DNA from: G965267605 sp965267605
GTDB taxonomy: Bacteria; Bacteroidota; Bacteroidia; Flavobacteriales_E; Vicingaceae
Assembly: GCA_965267605.1 (NCBI GenBank)
Contig: OZ254088.1
Coordinates: 2,232,001 to 2,296,000 of the forward strand
DNA length: 64,000 bases
Direction: 5' to 3'
Part shown: in pieces, positions 37,775 to 47,022 of the stretch
Layout of the letters: each line of letters begins with the position of its first letter
Position numbering within the stretch: the first letter of the stretch is position 1
Notes under the pieces: model-generated
Told to the model about the DNA's origin: nothing
What the model saw: the letters and a program-made list of their open reading frames with translations, nothing else
Databases searched by the model: none
Made by a program: the position numbers and the translations under genes

Positions 37775-37841
37775 TAGGATATTTTGCGGTTTTCCTTGGG
37801 ATTACGCGGCTTGAGAATATTAACCGCTACGCAACCTATTG
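37772..37841. repeat. Symmetric bipartite inverted repeat in the secDF / FG-GAP divergent control region
   Basis: CAATAGG-N7-GCGGTT at 37772-37791 is mirrored as AACCGC-N7-CCTATTG at 37822-37841; the 20-bp arms agree at 15 of 20 positions and have identical internal spacing. Each CCTATTG ends in a TTG pointing at one of the divergent genes: for secDF it is the -33 element of a good promoter. The arrangement suggests a factor binding both promoters. Confidence 0.6.
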
Positions 37842-37857
37842 ATTCGAAAATCAGTCT

Positions 37858-37865
37858 TAATTTTA
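37858..37865 (+). promoter_or_regulatory. Candidate -7 box of the FG-GAP operon
   Basis: TAATTTTA is one base off TAnnTTTG and ends 4 nt before the ATG at 37870. The upstream TTG (37839-37841) is 16 bp away, shorter than the usual 19-20, so the assignment is tentative. Confidence 0.3.
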
Positions 37866-37869
37866 GGCT

Positions 37870-40113
37870 ATGCGAATATTCCTGCTGTTCTCTTGTATTC
37901 TAGCTTGTGTTATGTCGTCTCAAACCGAGGCGCAAACCATCGTATACAACCGTATGGATTCTGTGGAAGTTCAGCAAATACTGGGCATTCCATTAAAGAA
38001 TCCATGGGCGGGAGGATTCAACTCAATGCAATTCTCAGAAATAGATTTAGACCTGGATGGAAGGATGGATCTGGTGGCATTCGACAGGACTGGAAACAGA
38101 CTAACCACTTTTCTGAACAATGGAACCCCGGGTGTTGTCGACTACAAACATGCCCCTCAATACCAATCGATGTTCCCTGATTTTCAATATTGGGTACTGT
38201 TAAGAGACTACAATTGCGATGGTAAAATGGACGTTTTCGCATATAGCTCCGGTGGCATTGGAGTATATAAGAACACCTCATCTTCTTCGCTATCATTCCA
38301 ATTAATAACGACCCTGTTGCTCTCAGACTATCATCCAGATACCACGGCAGTCAATATGATTAACCTGTATGTAAGTCAAACTGACCTGCCTGCCATAGAT
38401 GATATTGACAATGACGGTGACCTTGACGTGCTCACATTTGATGTTTTTGGAACGGGCGTAGAATACCATAAGAACCTGTCCATGGAGCGTTACGGTAACT
38501 GCGACAGTTTAGATTACAAAATCAAGAACTGCTGCTGGGGCTACTTCAGTGAAGCCTTAACCACCAATTCTGTAAACCTATATGACACTTGCAACTGCCA
38601 GGTTGTGGACCCGGAGAGGCAGGTGCCAAAACAAGGACAGCAAGGTGGATTAAAACATGCTGGCTCCAGCCTCTTTACTCTGGATATTGATAACGACACG
38701 GTAATGGAACTTGTTCTAGGTGACGTTACGTTCAATAACCTGGTGGCACTTTACAATGGAGGAACCCGAACCAGTGCCAGCATGGTAGGACAGGACACGC
38801 TGTTTCCATCATTGTCTTCCCCAACAACTGCTGTTAACATTCCTATTTTCCCTGCCGGATTCTATGTAGATGTAAATTCGGATTCGGTAAAGGATCTCCT
38901 GGCCAGCCCGAATACACCCAATTCCTCGCAGAACTATAAAGGCTGTTGGTACTATCCTAATTCAGGAACGGACCATCTGCCCGTATTTAACTTTCAATCT
39001 GACGCGTTCCTTCAAAATGGGATGATTGAGGTAGGTGAAGGATGTCATCCTACACTGTTTGATTACAATGTTGACGGAAAGCTAGATCTGATCATTGGTA
39101 ATTACGGATATTACTCGGGGCCAGCCAGCTATTCAAGTAAATTGGCATTGTACGAAAACATTGGAACACTTACGAAACCAAAGTTCAGATTGATCAATTC
39201 CGATTTCGGTGGGTTAAGTACGATTAACCTTAACACCCAATTGAACCAACCCACTTTAGGCCTTCACCCAACATTTGGTGATATTGATGGTGATGGTGAT
39301 GAAGACATGATCGTTGGAGACTACGAGGGGAAATTGCACTATTTCGTCAACAATCCATCCGGAGGAAAGGCTGTGTTTACGTTAAGCCAGGCTAATTACT
39401 TCGGTATTGATGTAGGCCAATTTGCTACTCCTCAACTCTTTGACCTGGACGGTGACAATATATTGGACCTCATCATTGGAGAACGAAATGGCAACCTGAA
39501 CTACTATCAGAATACAGGCACGATCACTACTCCAAACTTCACTCAGATTACTACTTCCTTAGGTGGTGTTGACACAAAACTGCACCAGGATTTTGTTGGA
39601 TTCAGTCAGCCATTCTTCTACAGGAACGGGTCGCAAATTGAAGCGGTTTGTGGATCAATTTCAGGATACATTTTCAAGTACGACAACATCTCCTCTAACA
39701 TCCTTGGAACCTATAACCTGGTTGATTCTATGTTCCAGAATATTTGGGATGGTATGCGATCAACCATTATTGGAGGTGATATTAATAATGACGCTATAAT
39801 GGACTTCACGCTGGGGAATTATTCCGGAGGATGTACACTTTTGGGCGGCAATCAGGTAACCCTTGCCAATGAGGAAAAACAACTGGACGAACAATTATCC
39901 ATCTTCCCCAACCCAGCTTCGAACATTGTTCGGGTTATGTCCCCCATTCCTGTGGAGGCACGGGTATTTGACCTAAGAGGAAGAGCCATAAATATTACTG
40001 GAAAAGGAACCCACTTTGACCTTCGCATAAACGAATTGAAAGCCGGTGTATACATATTGCATTTTAGCAATGCTTCCGGACAACAAACTGTTCGCAAGCT
40101 GGTCAAAAAGTGA
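37870..40113 (+). CDS. FG-GAP/VCBS repeat protein with T9SS type A sorting domain, copy 1 (747 aa)
   Basis: Signal peptide (to about residue 21), then about nine repeats built round calcium loops of the form DxDxDGxxD and ending in a G-x-L-x-Y-x-N segment: IDLDLDGRMDLVAFD, DYNCDGKMDVFAY, IDDIDNDGDLDVLTFD, FGDIDGDGDEDMIVGDYEGK, LFDLDGDNILDLIIGERNGN, GDINNDAIMDFTLGNYSGG. This predicts a beta-propeller like those of integrin-type FG-GAP proteins. The last 75 residues (LSIFPNPASNIVRV to the Lys-Lys end) form a type A CTD for export and surface attachment by T9SS. It is the first of four tandem paralogues and the most diverged. No enzymatic domain is seen; adhesion or ligand binding is possible. 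Confidence 0.9.
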   Translation: MRIFLLFSCILACVMSSQTEAQTIVYNRMDSVEVQQILGIPLKNPWAGGFNSMQFSEIDLDLDGRMDLVAFDRTGNRLTTFLNNGTPGVVDYKHAPQYQSMFPDFQYWVLLRDYNCDGKMDVFAYSSGGIGVYKNTSSSSLSFQLITTLLLSDYHPDTTAVNMINLYVSQTDLPAIDDIDNDGDLDVLTFDVFGTGVEYHKNLSMERYGNCDSLDYKIKNCCWGYFSEALTTNSVNLYDTCNCQVVDPERQVPKQGQQGGLKHAGSSLFTLDIDNDTVMELVLGDVTFNNLVALYNGGTRTSASMVGQDTLFPSLSSPTTAVNIPIFPAGFYVDVNSDSVKDLLASPNTPNSSQNYKGCWYYPNSGTDHLPVFNFQSDAFLQNGMIEVGEGCHPTLFDYNVDGKLDLIIGNYGYYSGPASYSSKLALYENIGTLTKPKFRLINSDFGGLSTINLNTQLNQPTLGLHPTFGDIDGDGDEDMIVGDYEGKLHYFVNNPSGGKAVFTLSQANYFGIDVGQFATPQLFDLDGDNILDLIIGERNGNLNYYQNTGTITTPNFTQITTSLGGVDTKLHQDFVGFSQPFFYRNGSQIEAVCGSISGYIFKYDNISSNILGTYNLVDSMFQNIWDGMRSTIIGGDINNDAIMDFTLGNYSGGCTLLGGNQVTLANEEKQLDEQLSIFPNPASNIVRVMSPIPVEARVFDLRGRAINITGKGTHFDLRINELKAGVYILHFSNASGQQTVRKLVKK

Positions 40114-42386
40114 GGCATCTTCTACCCATATTATTAGGCCTGTTCACTTTCACGGGGATGGCCCAACCATACCTGGTGAAATATGATTCGGTGATTGTTC
40201 GAAATGTATTAGGCATTCCAATGGACAATCCATGGGCAGGTGGAATGAACTCTGTGCAATTCTCTGAAATTGACCTCAACTTCGATGGCCTCAAAGACCT
40301 TCATGTTTTTGACCGAACTGGCAACAGACAAACAACCTACCTGAACGTAGGTACACCTGGAAGTTCTAAGTATGTGCATGCACCTGTATACCAAAAGAAG
40401 TTTCCCCGTGGGAACGCCTTTGTGCTGCTTCGTGATATGGATTGCGATGGTCTGGAAGATTTCATCACTTATTTCCCAGGAGGTTTAAGCCTGTATCTCA
40501 ATACCTCAACACCGGGCAACATTCAATTCCAGTTGAAAACAAAAACCATCATTGGTTACCACCCTACTCTTTCATTGAAATGGCATCCCATATTCACAAC
40601 TGACGTAGACTATCCGGCAATAGATGACATTGACAATGATGGAGACCTGGATATTCTTGTTTGGGAGCAGTTTGGAACAACCGTGTGGTATTACAAGAAT
40701 CAGTCTCTGGAAACCTATGGAACTTGCGACAGTCTCTTCTTCGAGGTAAAAAACACCTGCTGGGGATGGTTCTTCGAAAACGGATTGAGCAATGCCGTAA
40801 CCCTTGGCAATTACAACTGCTTCAGCCAGGTACCGAATCCGGAGCATGTGGAAGTCAAACAAACGCCTAATACAAAAAAGGGAAAGCACCAGGGCGGCAC
40901 ATTGCTCACCTTAGACTTAGACAACGATACTGTAGTGGAACTGGTAATAGGAGACATATCCTATCCGAATTTCATAGCGTTGGAGAATGGTGGAACCAGG
41001 GACAGTGCACATTTCGATTCGCAAGACACATTGTTCCCAATGTACAATACCAATACGATTGCCACCGATCTTCATTTATGTCCCGCTGGCTTCTACATCG
41101 ATGTGGATAATGACAGCGTAAAGGATCTGATCGCCTCACCGTTTGCATTGGCTCAATTTCCAACTGGCCAGTTCATTGAAAACGAAAAGAGTGTGTGGTG
41201 GTACAAAAACATTGGCACGAATCATCTCCCGGATTTCAAGTTCCAATCAACGGAGTGGTTGCAGAACGGAATGATGGAACACGGAGAAGGAAGCTATCCT
41301 CAATTCTTTGATTACAACAACGACAGTTTACTGGACATTGTGGTTGGTAACTATGGGTACTTTAACAACACGCTTTACTACAATTCGCAACTTGCTCTTT
41401 ATGAGAATATTGGAACGAAGTTCAAGCCAGAATTTCGTTTGCTTACAGATGATTACGCTGGTCTTAAATCTATCATCCTGGACACTGCCGTTGGGCAGCC
41501 CGCACAAGACATTCATCCCTCCTTTGGTGACATGGATGGAGATGGTGATATGGATATGTTCATTGGGGAGCAGTCTGGGAAGATTCACTTCTTTAGGAAT
41601 ACCGCCCCTATCGGACAAAACGCGGTCTTTACTTTAGACTCTGCTTGTTTCCAGAACATTGACGTTGGTATGGCTGCGTCACCATGCATTGTTGACCTGG
41701 ATAGAGATGGGTTGAAAGATCTTGTGATCGGTGAACGAAAGGGCAGGCTGAAATACTACCGGAACACCGGATCGGCAAGTTACCCGTCCTTTACCAAGGT
41801 TACCGACTCGTTGGGCAGAGTAAATACAGAGTACAATTCCGTTGGTTTTACGAACCCTCAATTTGTTGATAGTGCTGGCAACTATATTCTCTATTGTGGC
41901 TCCTTCAGTGGTGGTATTTACAGGTACACCAACATTGATGGAAATCTTGGCGGCACCTTTACCCTTGAGGATGACACATTAAAAGACATTTGGGAGGGAG
42001 CACGAACAGCCCCTGCTATTGCTGACATTAATGGAGATGGACTTCTAGATATGCTTATAGGAAACTACAGTGGTGGGCTATCCCTTTACAAAGGAGATCT
42101 GAACAGCAGCATCGAAGAATTAGCCGTTCAACAGTTGAACTCGTCCGTATTTCCCAACCCTACACACTCTATGTTGAGCGTATCCGTTGAAGGAAATGGC
42201 GCGCGTGTGGCGGCAACCTTATTTGACATAACAGGAAGGGTTATTGAGCAACGTTCCTTTAGAATGCGTACTGAGTTGGATTTAGGCCGGTTAGAGGCCG
42301 GGACGTACATTCTTTTTTTAACATCTGAAGGCAATTCAAGCAGCCACAGAATAGTGAAAATTGAGCAACCTTTAGGCGCTAAATAG
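40110..42386 (+). CDS. FG-GAP/VCBS repeat protein with T9SS sorting domain, copy 2 (758 aa)
   Basis: Same plan as copy 1: signal peptide RHLLPILLGLFTFTGMAQ, the family N-terminus (NVLGIPMDNPWAGGMNSVQF), about nine calcium-type repeats (FGDMDGDGDMDMFIGEQSGK, IVDLDRDGLKDLVIGERKGR, IADINGDGLLDMLIGNYSGG) and a type A CTD starting SSVFPNPTHSMLSV. The start codon is GTG, overlapping the previous stop as GTGA, so translation is coupled to copy 1. A Cys-bearing insert (CDSLFFEVKNTCWGW and a third Cys) interrupts the repeats after the third one, as in all four copies. Confidence 0.9.
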   Translation: MRHLLPILLGLFTFTGMAQPYLVKYDSVIVRNVLGIPMDNPWAGGMNSVQFSEIDLNFDGLKDLHVFDRTGNRQTTYLNVGTPGSSKYVHAPVYQKKFPRGNAFVLLRDMDCDGLEDFITYFPGGLSLYLNTSTPGNIQFQLKTKTIIGYHPTLSLKWHPIFTTDVDYPAIDDIDNDGDLDILVWEQFGTTVWYYKNQSLETYGTCDSLFFEVKNTCWGWFFENGLSNAVTLGNYNCFSQVPNPEHVEVKQTPNTKKGKHQGGTLLTLDLDNDTVVELVIGDISYPNFIALENGGTRDSAHFDSQDTLFPMYNTNTIATDLHLCPAGFYIDVDNDSVKDLIASPFALAQFPTGQFIENEKSVWWYKNIGTNHLPDFKFQSTEWLQNGMMEHGEGSYPQFFDYNNDSLLDIVVGNYGYFNNTLYYNSQLALYENIGTKFKPEFRLLTDDYAGLKSIILDTAVGQPAQDIHPSFGDMDGDGDMDMFIGEQSGKIHFFRNTAPIGQNAVFTLDSACFQNIDVGMAASPCIVDLDRDGLKDLVIGERKGRLKYYRNTGSASYPSFTKVTDSLGRVNTEYNSVGFTNPQFVDSAGNYILYCGSFSGGIYRYTNIDGNLGGTFTLEDDTLKDIWEGARTAPAIADINGDGLLDMLIGNYSGGLSLYKGDLNSSIEELAVQQLNSSVFPNPTHSMLSVSVEGNGARVAATLFDITGRVIEQRSFRMRTELDLGRLEAGTYILFLTSEGNSSSHRIVKIEQPLGAK

Positions 42387-42410
42387 CGTCTAATATATGT
42401 TATCGCACCG

Positions 42411-44690
42411 GTGAAAAAACACTTCTACATATTACCGATTGTTATGCTGGCTTGCCAAATTGCAGTGGCGCAGCCTCCTACTTTCCAACGTTACGATACG
42501 GTTGTTGTTAAGAACATCCTAAACATCCAGTATGCCAATCCTTGGGCGGGAGGGTTCAATGCACCTGAGTTTTCGGAGATTGACCTCAACTTTGATGGCA
42601 AGAAGGATCTGTTCGTAATGGACAAGCAATATGAACGAAAAACCACCTTCATCAATAGAGGAACACCTGGTGTTATCAATTACCATCACGATGCAAGTTA
42701 CCAGCGCTCGTTTCCCACCGGATCGTTGTGGGGATTGTTGAGGGACATGAACTGTGATGGTAAAGAGGATTTCTTCACTACATACCAGGGTGGACTTTCC
42801 TACTACAAGAATGTTTCTTCGCCCGGAAACATCCAGTTTCAACTGGTAAGCAAGAAATTACAGTTTTTCAGACCCGGCTGGGGCAACCTCCAGATTTGGA
42901 GCAGTCCGGCCGACCTGCCTGCCATTGATGACATTGATTTTGATGGAGACCTGGACATTGTTGCATGGGACCAGGCTGGAACTCAACTGGCATATTACAA
43001 GAACATGGCCTTCGAAAACCATGGAACTTGTGACAGTACAGATTTTGAAATTTTAAACGATTGCTGGGGTTTGATCATTGAACCGGCAGTTAACTCTGTG
43101 CCTACCTTAAAGAACTTCGGATGCCCAAGTGTATTGAACTGGGAAAGCAGTGAACCAACGCCACAGAAAGGAACCAATACCAAAGGTGGTAAGCATATAG
43201 GGGGAACAGTATTGACCCTTGATGCGGATGCCGACACCGTGATGGATCTGGTGATCAGCGATGTTGTATCACATCACCTCTACTTCCTGGACAATGGGGG
43301 GAGAAAAGACAGTGCGATCTTCGAAAGCGTAGACACCTTGTTCCCGCAAAATCACAACAGCACGATTCCGGTGAACTTTGAGAAATTCCCCGCAGGATAT
43401 TACCTGGATGTTGACAATGATTCTGTGAAGGATCTATTGGCCGCACCTTACTCACTGCTTTCTCTTGGAGCAAGAACTTATGCTGAGAATGAAAGAAGCT
43501 CCTGGTTATACAAGAACAATGGCACAACTAACAATCCAAACTTTACTTTCACATCCAATGAGTTCCTACAGAACGGAATGTTAGAACATGGCGAAGGAGC
43601 CTACCCTCAATTCTTTGATTACAATAATGACTCATTGATGGATCTTGTGGTGGGTAACTTCGGATACTATAATGGTACTTACTTCTACGATTCAAAACTT
43701 GCGCTTTACGAAAATGTTGGAACGGCAACCATTCCTGAGTTTAAGCTGGTCACCAAAGATTTCGCTGGGCTCAATAGCGTCCCGTTGAACCTGGATTCTA
43801 ACAAACATGCACAAGGCCTTTACCCCACATTTGGAGACATGGATGGTGATGGTGATAAGGATATGTTCATCGGTGATTCCCAGGGGTATGTACATTACTT
43901 TGAGAATACTGCCCCCATTGGTGCAAATGCGAATTTCGTACTGGATTCTGCCAGATTCGCAAGTATCGATGTTGACGATTATGCAGCACCCTTTTTGGTG
44001 GACCTAAATCGAGATGGAAAAATGGATCTCATCATTGGTGAGCGATACGGGAATATCAATTACTACGAAAACACCTCTTCCACGTATCCGAATTTCATTT
44101 ACCAAACAGACACCCTGGGTAAATTCAATACCAAGGGACCATGGTTTACTGGTTTCGCAACACCCTTTGTTTATGACAAGTCAGGCTCGTATGAAATGTA
44201 CGTTGGATCATTGGCTGGAGGATTGTATTACTGTACCAATATTGACGGCAATCTAACGGGTGCATTTACTGTTCATACAGACACGCTGGATGATATCTGG
44301 GAAGGAGGGCGTACTGCACCTACAGGAGCTGACCTCAATAATGACGGTATGCTCGACCTAGCCATTGGTAATTACTGTGGCGGACTGGGCCTTTACAAAC
44401 AGTATCTGATCACAGGAAATCAGGAACAACAGGTTACCCTAATGGATTTTGAAGCCAAGGTCTATCCAAATCCAAACAACGGTGTGCTGCGCGTTTCGCT
44501 TGAACGTGGTTACAGTTTTGCAAACCTTGAGGTACGTAACATTTATGGACAAGTGGTGCACGCTGGTAGGGTTAAACACAAAGAGGTGATGAATCTCAGT
44601 CAATTTGATTCAGGCACGTATTTCTTTGTATTCAGAAGTGTTGACGGAACGCGGCAACATGTGGAAAAGGTGATGGTATTAGGTAATTAA
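42411..44690 (+). CDS. FG-GAP/VCBS repeat protein with T9SS sorting domain, copy 3 (759 aa)
   Basis: Signal peptide KKHFYILPIVMLACQIAVAQ, family N-terminus (NILNIQYANPWAGGFNAPEF), about nine repeats (IDDIDFDGDLDIVAWDQAGT, FGDMDGDGDKDMFIGDSQGY, LVDLNRDGKMDLIIGERYGN, GADLNNDGMLDLAIGNYCGG), Cys insert CDSTDFEILNDCWG, and a CTD starting AKVYPNPNNGVLRVSL. The only plausible start is GTG at 42411, 24 bp behind copy 2. The last repeat carries a Cys (GNYCGG) shared only with copy 4, so 3 and 4 are probably the most recent duplicates. Confidence 0.9.
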   Translation: MKKHFYILPIVMLACQIAVAQPPTFQRYDTVVVKNILNIQYANPWAGGFNAPEFSEIDLNFDGKKDLFVMDKQYERKTTFINRGTPGVINYHHDASYQRSFPTGSLWGLLRDMNCDGKEDFFTTYQGGLSYYKNVSSPGNIQFQLVSKKLQFFRPGWGNLQIWSSPADLPAIDDIDFDGDLDIVAWDQAGTQLAYYKNMAFENHGTCDSTDFEILNDCWGLIIEPAVNSVPTLKNFGCPSVLNWESSEPTPQKGTNTKGGKHIGGTVLTLDADADTVMDLVISDVVSHHLYFLDNGGRKDSAIFESVDTLFPQNHNSTIPVNFEKFPAGYYLDVDNDSVKDLLAAPYSLLSLGARTYAENERSSWLYKNNGTTNNPNFTFTSNEFLQNGMLEHGEGAYPQFFDYNNDSLMDLVVGNFGYYNGTYFYDSKLALYENVGTATIPEFKLVTKDFAGLNSVPLNLDSNKHAQGLYPTFGDMDGDGDKDMFIGDSQGYVHYFENTAPIGANANFVLDSARFASIDVDDYAAPFLVDLNRDGKMDLIIGERYGNINYYENTSSTYPNFIYQTDTLGKFNTKGPWFTGFATPFVYDKSGSYEMYVGSLAGGLYYCTNIDGNLTGAFTVHTDTLDDIWEGGRTAPTGADLNNDGMLDLAIGNYCGGLGLYKQYLITGNQEQQVTLMDFEAKVYPNPNNGVLRVSLERGYSFANLEVRNIYGQVVHAGRVKHKEVMNLSQFDSGTYFFVFRSVDGTRQHVEKVMVLGN

Positions 44691-44739
44691 ACAACCTTTG
44701 CCGAAATTTCAACGTCTTTTTATAGTAACAGCTATTTCT

Positions 44740-47022
44740 ATGAAGAAGTCCATCTTTCTCTGTGCGTTCTTATTTGTAACCGTACTTGCTTCTGCGCAGG
44801 TCCCAAACTTCCAGAGGTATGACACCGTTGTGGTAAAGAATATTCTAGGGATACCCCTGGAAAATCCATGGGCTGGCGGGCTCAATTACATCATGATGTC
44901 AGGCTCTGACTTCAACTTTGATGGCAAACAAGACCTCTTCATTTTTGATTATCAATTCCAACGGATCAGTACGTATATCAACATCGGATCCCAGGGAGTT
45001 TCCCGATACCGTCATAGAGCGAAATACCAGGATGCATTTCCATTTGCTTACAACTATGGACTTCTGAGAGATTTTAATTGTGATGGAAAGAAGGATTACT
45101 TCTGCTACAATGCGGGTGGGTTATCCTACTACGAGAATATTTCAACGCCTTTGAACCATCAGTATAAGCTGGTAGAGAAGAAGATCAATGCTAACCACCC
45201 AATCAATGGTAACGTGCAGATTTTTGCCGGGCCACCAGATTATCCGTGCGTTGATGATGTTGATTATGATGGAGACCTCGATATCCTCACATGGTCGAAT
45301 ACTGGTCAGACGATATGGTATTATAAGAACATGTCGATGGAGAACTATGGTGTATGCGATAGTCTTGACTTCGTTGTAGCCAATACGTGCTGGGGATTCA
45401 TCAATGAGAATCCCACCGCTTCGGTACCACAATTACATTACTATACGTGCCCGAGCCAGGTACCAAACCCTGAATCATCTGTACCTGACAACCCATTTGA
45501 GTACCAAACCAAAGGAGCCAAACACTATGGTGGAACGATACTGCTAATTGATCATGATCAGGATACAGTTATGGATTTGGTAACCAGTGACACACAGTCA
45601 AAGAACTTGATGCTTCTACACAATGGTGGGCGCCCGGATAGTACAGAGTTTGATGTAATTGATACCCTTTTTCCAAAGAACACTGTTTCTACCGTACCGG
45701 TTAACCTGTCAACTTTTCCAACAGCACATTACCTGGACATTGACAACGATTCGGTGAAGGATCTCATAGCAGCGCCACACGCTTACAACAACCCAACTGC
45801 GCGCGCCTATGCAGACAACAAACATGGGGTAGTTTATTACCGGAATACTGGCACGGATGACAATCCGAATTTCCAATATACCTCCAATGAATTCTTACAG
45901 AACACCATGATAGATGTTGGAGAAGGTTGTTATCCAAGGTTCTTTGATTACAACAATGACGGGCTGGAAGATTTGGTGATAGGCAATTTCGGATACTACA
46001 CCAATCACTATCAACTGGATGCGAAACTATCTCTGTACAAGAACATTGGCACGGCTACAAAACCTGAGTACCAGTATGTAACGGACGATTACAGCAATGT
46101 GAGTTCCGTTCCCCTGGATGCTGATTCAGGAACCATAGCCCATAACCTGGTTCCAACATTTGGTGACCTTGATGGAGATGGAGATGAAGACATGATCATT
46201 GGAGATGAGAAAGGATATTTCCACTTCTTCAAGAACACTGCTCCACCTAACAACGATGCCGTTTTCACGATAGACTCAATCCGCTTTCAGGGAATTGATG
46301 TAGGTTTCTTTGCTGCTCCATTCCTGGTGGATCTTGATCGGGATAGCCTGATGGACCTGGTAATTGGAGAAAGAGGTGGTCACTTCCATTATTACCGCAA
46401 CACCGGAACTGCCTCTTACCCATCATTTACTTTGGTAACCAACACACTGGGTAACGTCCAAACCTCCAGTCCGATATACATTAATATTGGTTTTTCTTGC
46501 CCGTATTTCCACGACAACAATGGAAACTATGAAATGTACAGCGGATCGATTGATGGCGGGATTCATTACTACACCAATATCGATGGTAATCTCACTGGCA
46601 CCTTCACCCTGCATGAAGATACGCTGGGTGGTTTCTGGGAAGGTGGAAGAACCTGCCCAAGTGGCGCGGACATCAACAACGATGGTATGCTCGATCTGGT
46701 TATTGGAAACTATTGTGGGGGCTTAGCCTTGTACAAACAAAACTTTCCGGTTGGTTTGGAAGAATCACCGGTTGTGGAAGACATGGCTGTGATGGTTTAT
46801 CCTAACCCGAACAATGGAGAAATGACAATCGACCTCGGGCCGGAAATTCCTGTTGCAAATTTGGAAGTATACAACTTGTTCGGGCAAATGCTTCTTCAGC
46901 AGAAAGTCAAGGCACGGGATAGGGTACGATTGGACCATCTGCAATCAGGCACATATATTTTCAGATTTAGCAGTGCGAATGGTGCAAAACAGCACATTGA
47001 GCGGGTAGTGCTTACTAAGTAG
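44740..47022 (+). CDS. FG-GAP/VCBS repeat protein with T9SS sorting domain, copy 4 (760 aa)
   Basis: The ATG at 44740 gives a clean signal peptide (MKKSIFLCAFLFVTVLASAQ); a TTG 14 codons earlier is unlikely. Family N-terminus (NILGIPLENPWAGGLNYIMM), about nine calcium-type repeats (VDDVDYDGDLDILTWSNTGQ, FGDLDGDGDEDMIIGDEKGY, LVDLDRDSLMDLVIGERGGH, GADINNDGMLDLVIGNYCGG), Cys insert CDSLDFVVANTCWGF, and CTD from AVMVYPNPNNGEMTIDL. Its 3' end overlaps the convergent retropepsin gene by 8 bp. No terminator is seen behind it, so transcripts may run antisense into the next gene. Confidence 0.9.
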   Translation: MKKSIFLCAFLFVTVLASAQVPNFQRYDTVVVKNILGIPLENPWAGGLNYIMMSGSDFNFDGKQDLFIFDYQFQRISTYINIGSQGVSRYRHRAKYQDAFPFAYNYGLLRDFNCDGKKDYFCYNAGGLSYYENISTPLNHQYKLVEKKINANHPINGNVQIFAGPPDYPCVDDVDYDGDLDILTWSNTGQTIWYYKNMSMENYGVCDSLDFVVANTCWGFINENPTASVPQLHYYTCPSQVPNPESSVPDNPFEYQTKGAKHYGGTILLIDHDQDTVMDLVTSDTQSKNLMLLHNGGRPDSTEFDVIDTLFPKNTVSTVPVNLSTFPTAHYLDIDNDSVKDLIAAPHAYNNPTARAYADNKHGVVYYRNTGTDDNPNFQYTSNEFLQNTMIDVGEGCYPRFFDYNNDGLEDLVIGNFGYYTNHYQLDAKLSLYKNIGTATKPEYQYVTDDYSNVSSVPLDADSGTIAHNLVPTFGDLDGDGDEDMIIGDEKGYFHFFKNTAPPNNDAVFTIDSIRFQGIDVGFFAAPFLVDLDRDSLMDLVIGERGGHFHYYRNTGTASYPSFTLVTNTLGNVQTSSPIYINIGFSCPYFHDNNGNYEMYSGSIDGGIHYYTNIDGNLTGTFTLHEDTLGGFWEGGRTCPSGADINNDGMLDLVIGNYCGGLALYKQNFPVGLEESPVVEDMAVMVYPNPNNGEMTIDLGPEIPVANLEVYNLFGQMLLQQKVKARDRVRLDHLQSGTYIFRFSSANGAKQHIERVVLTK

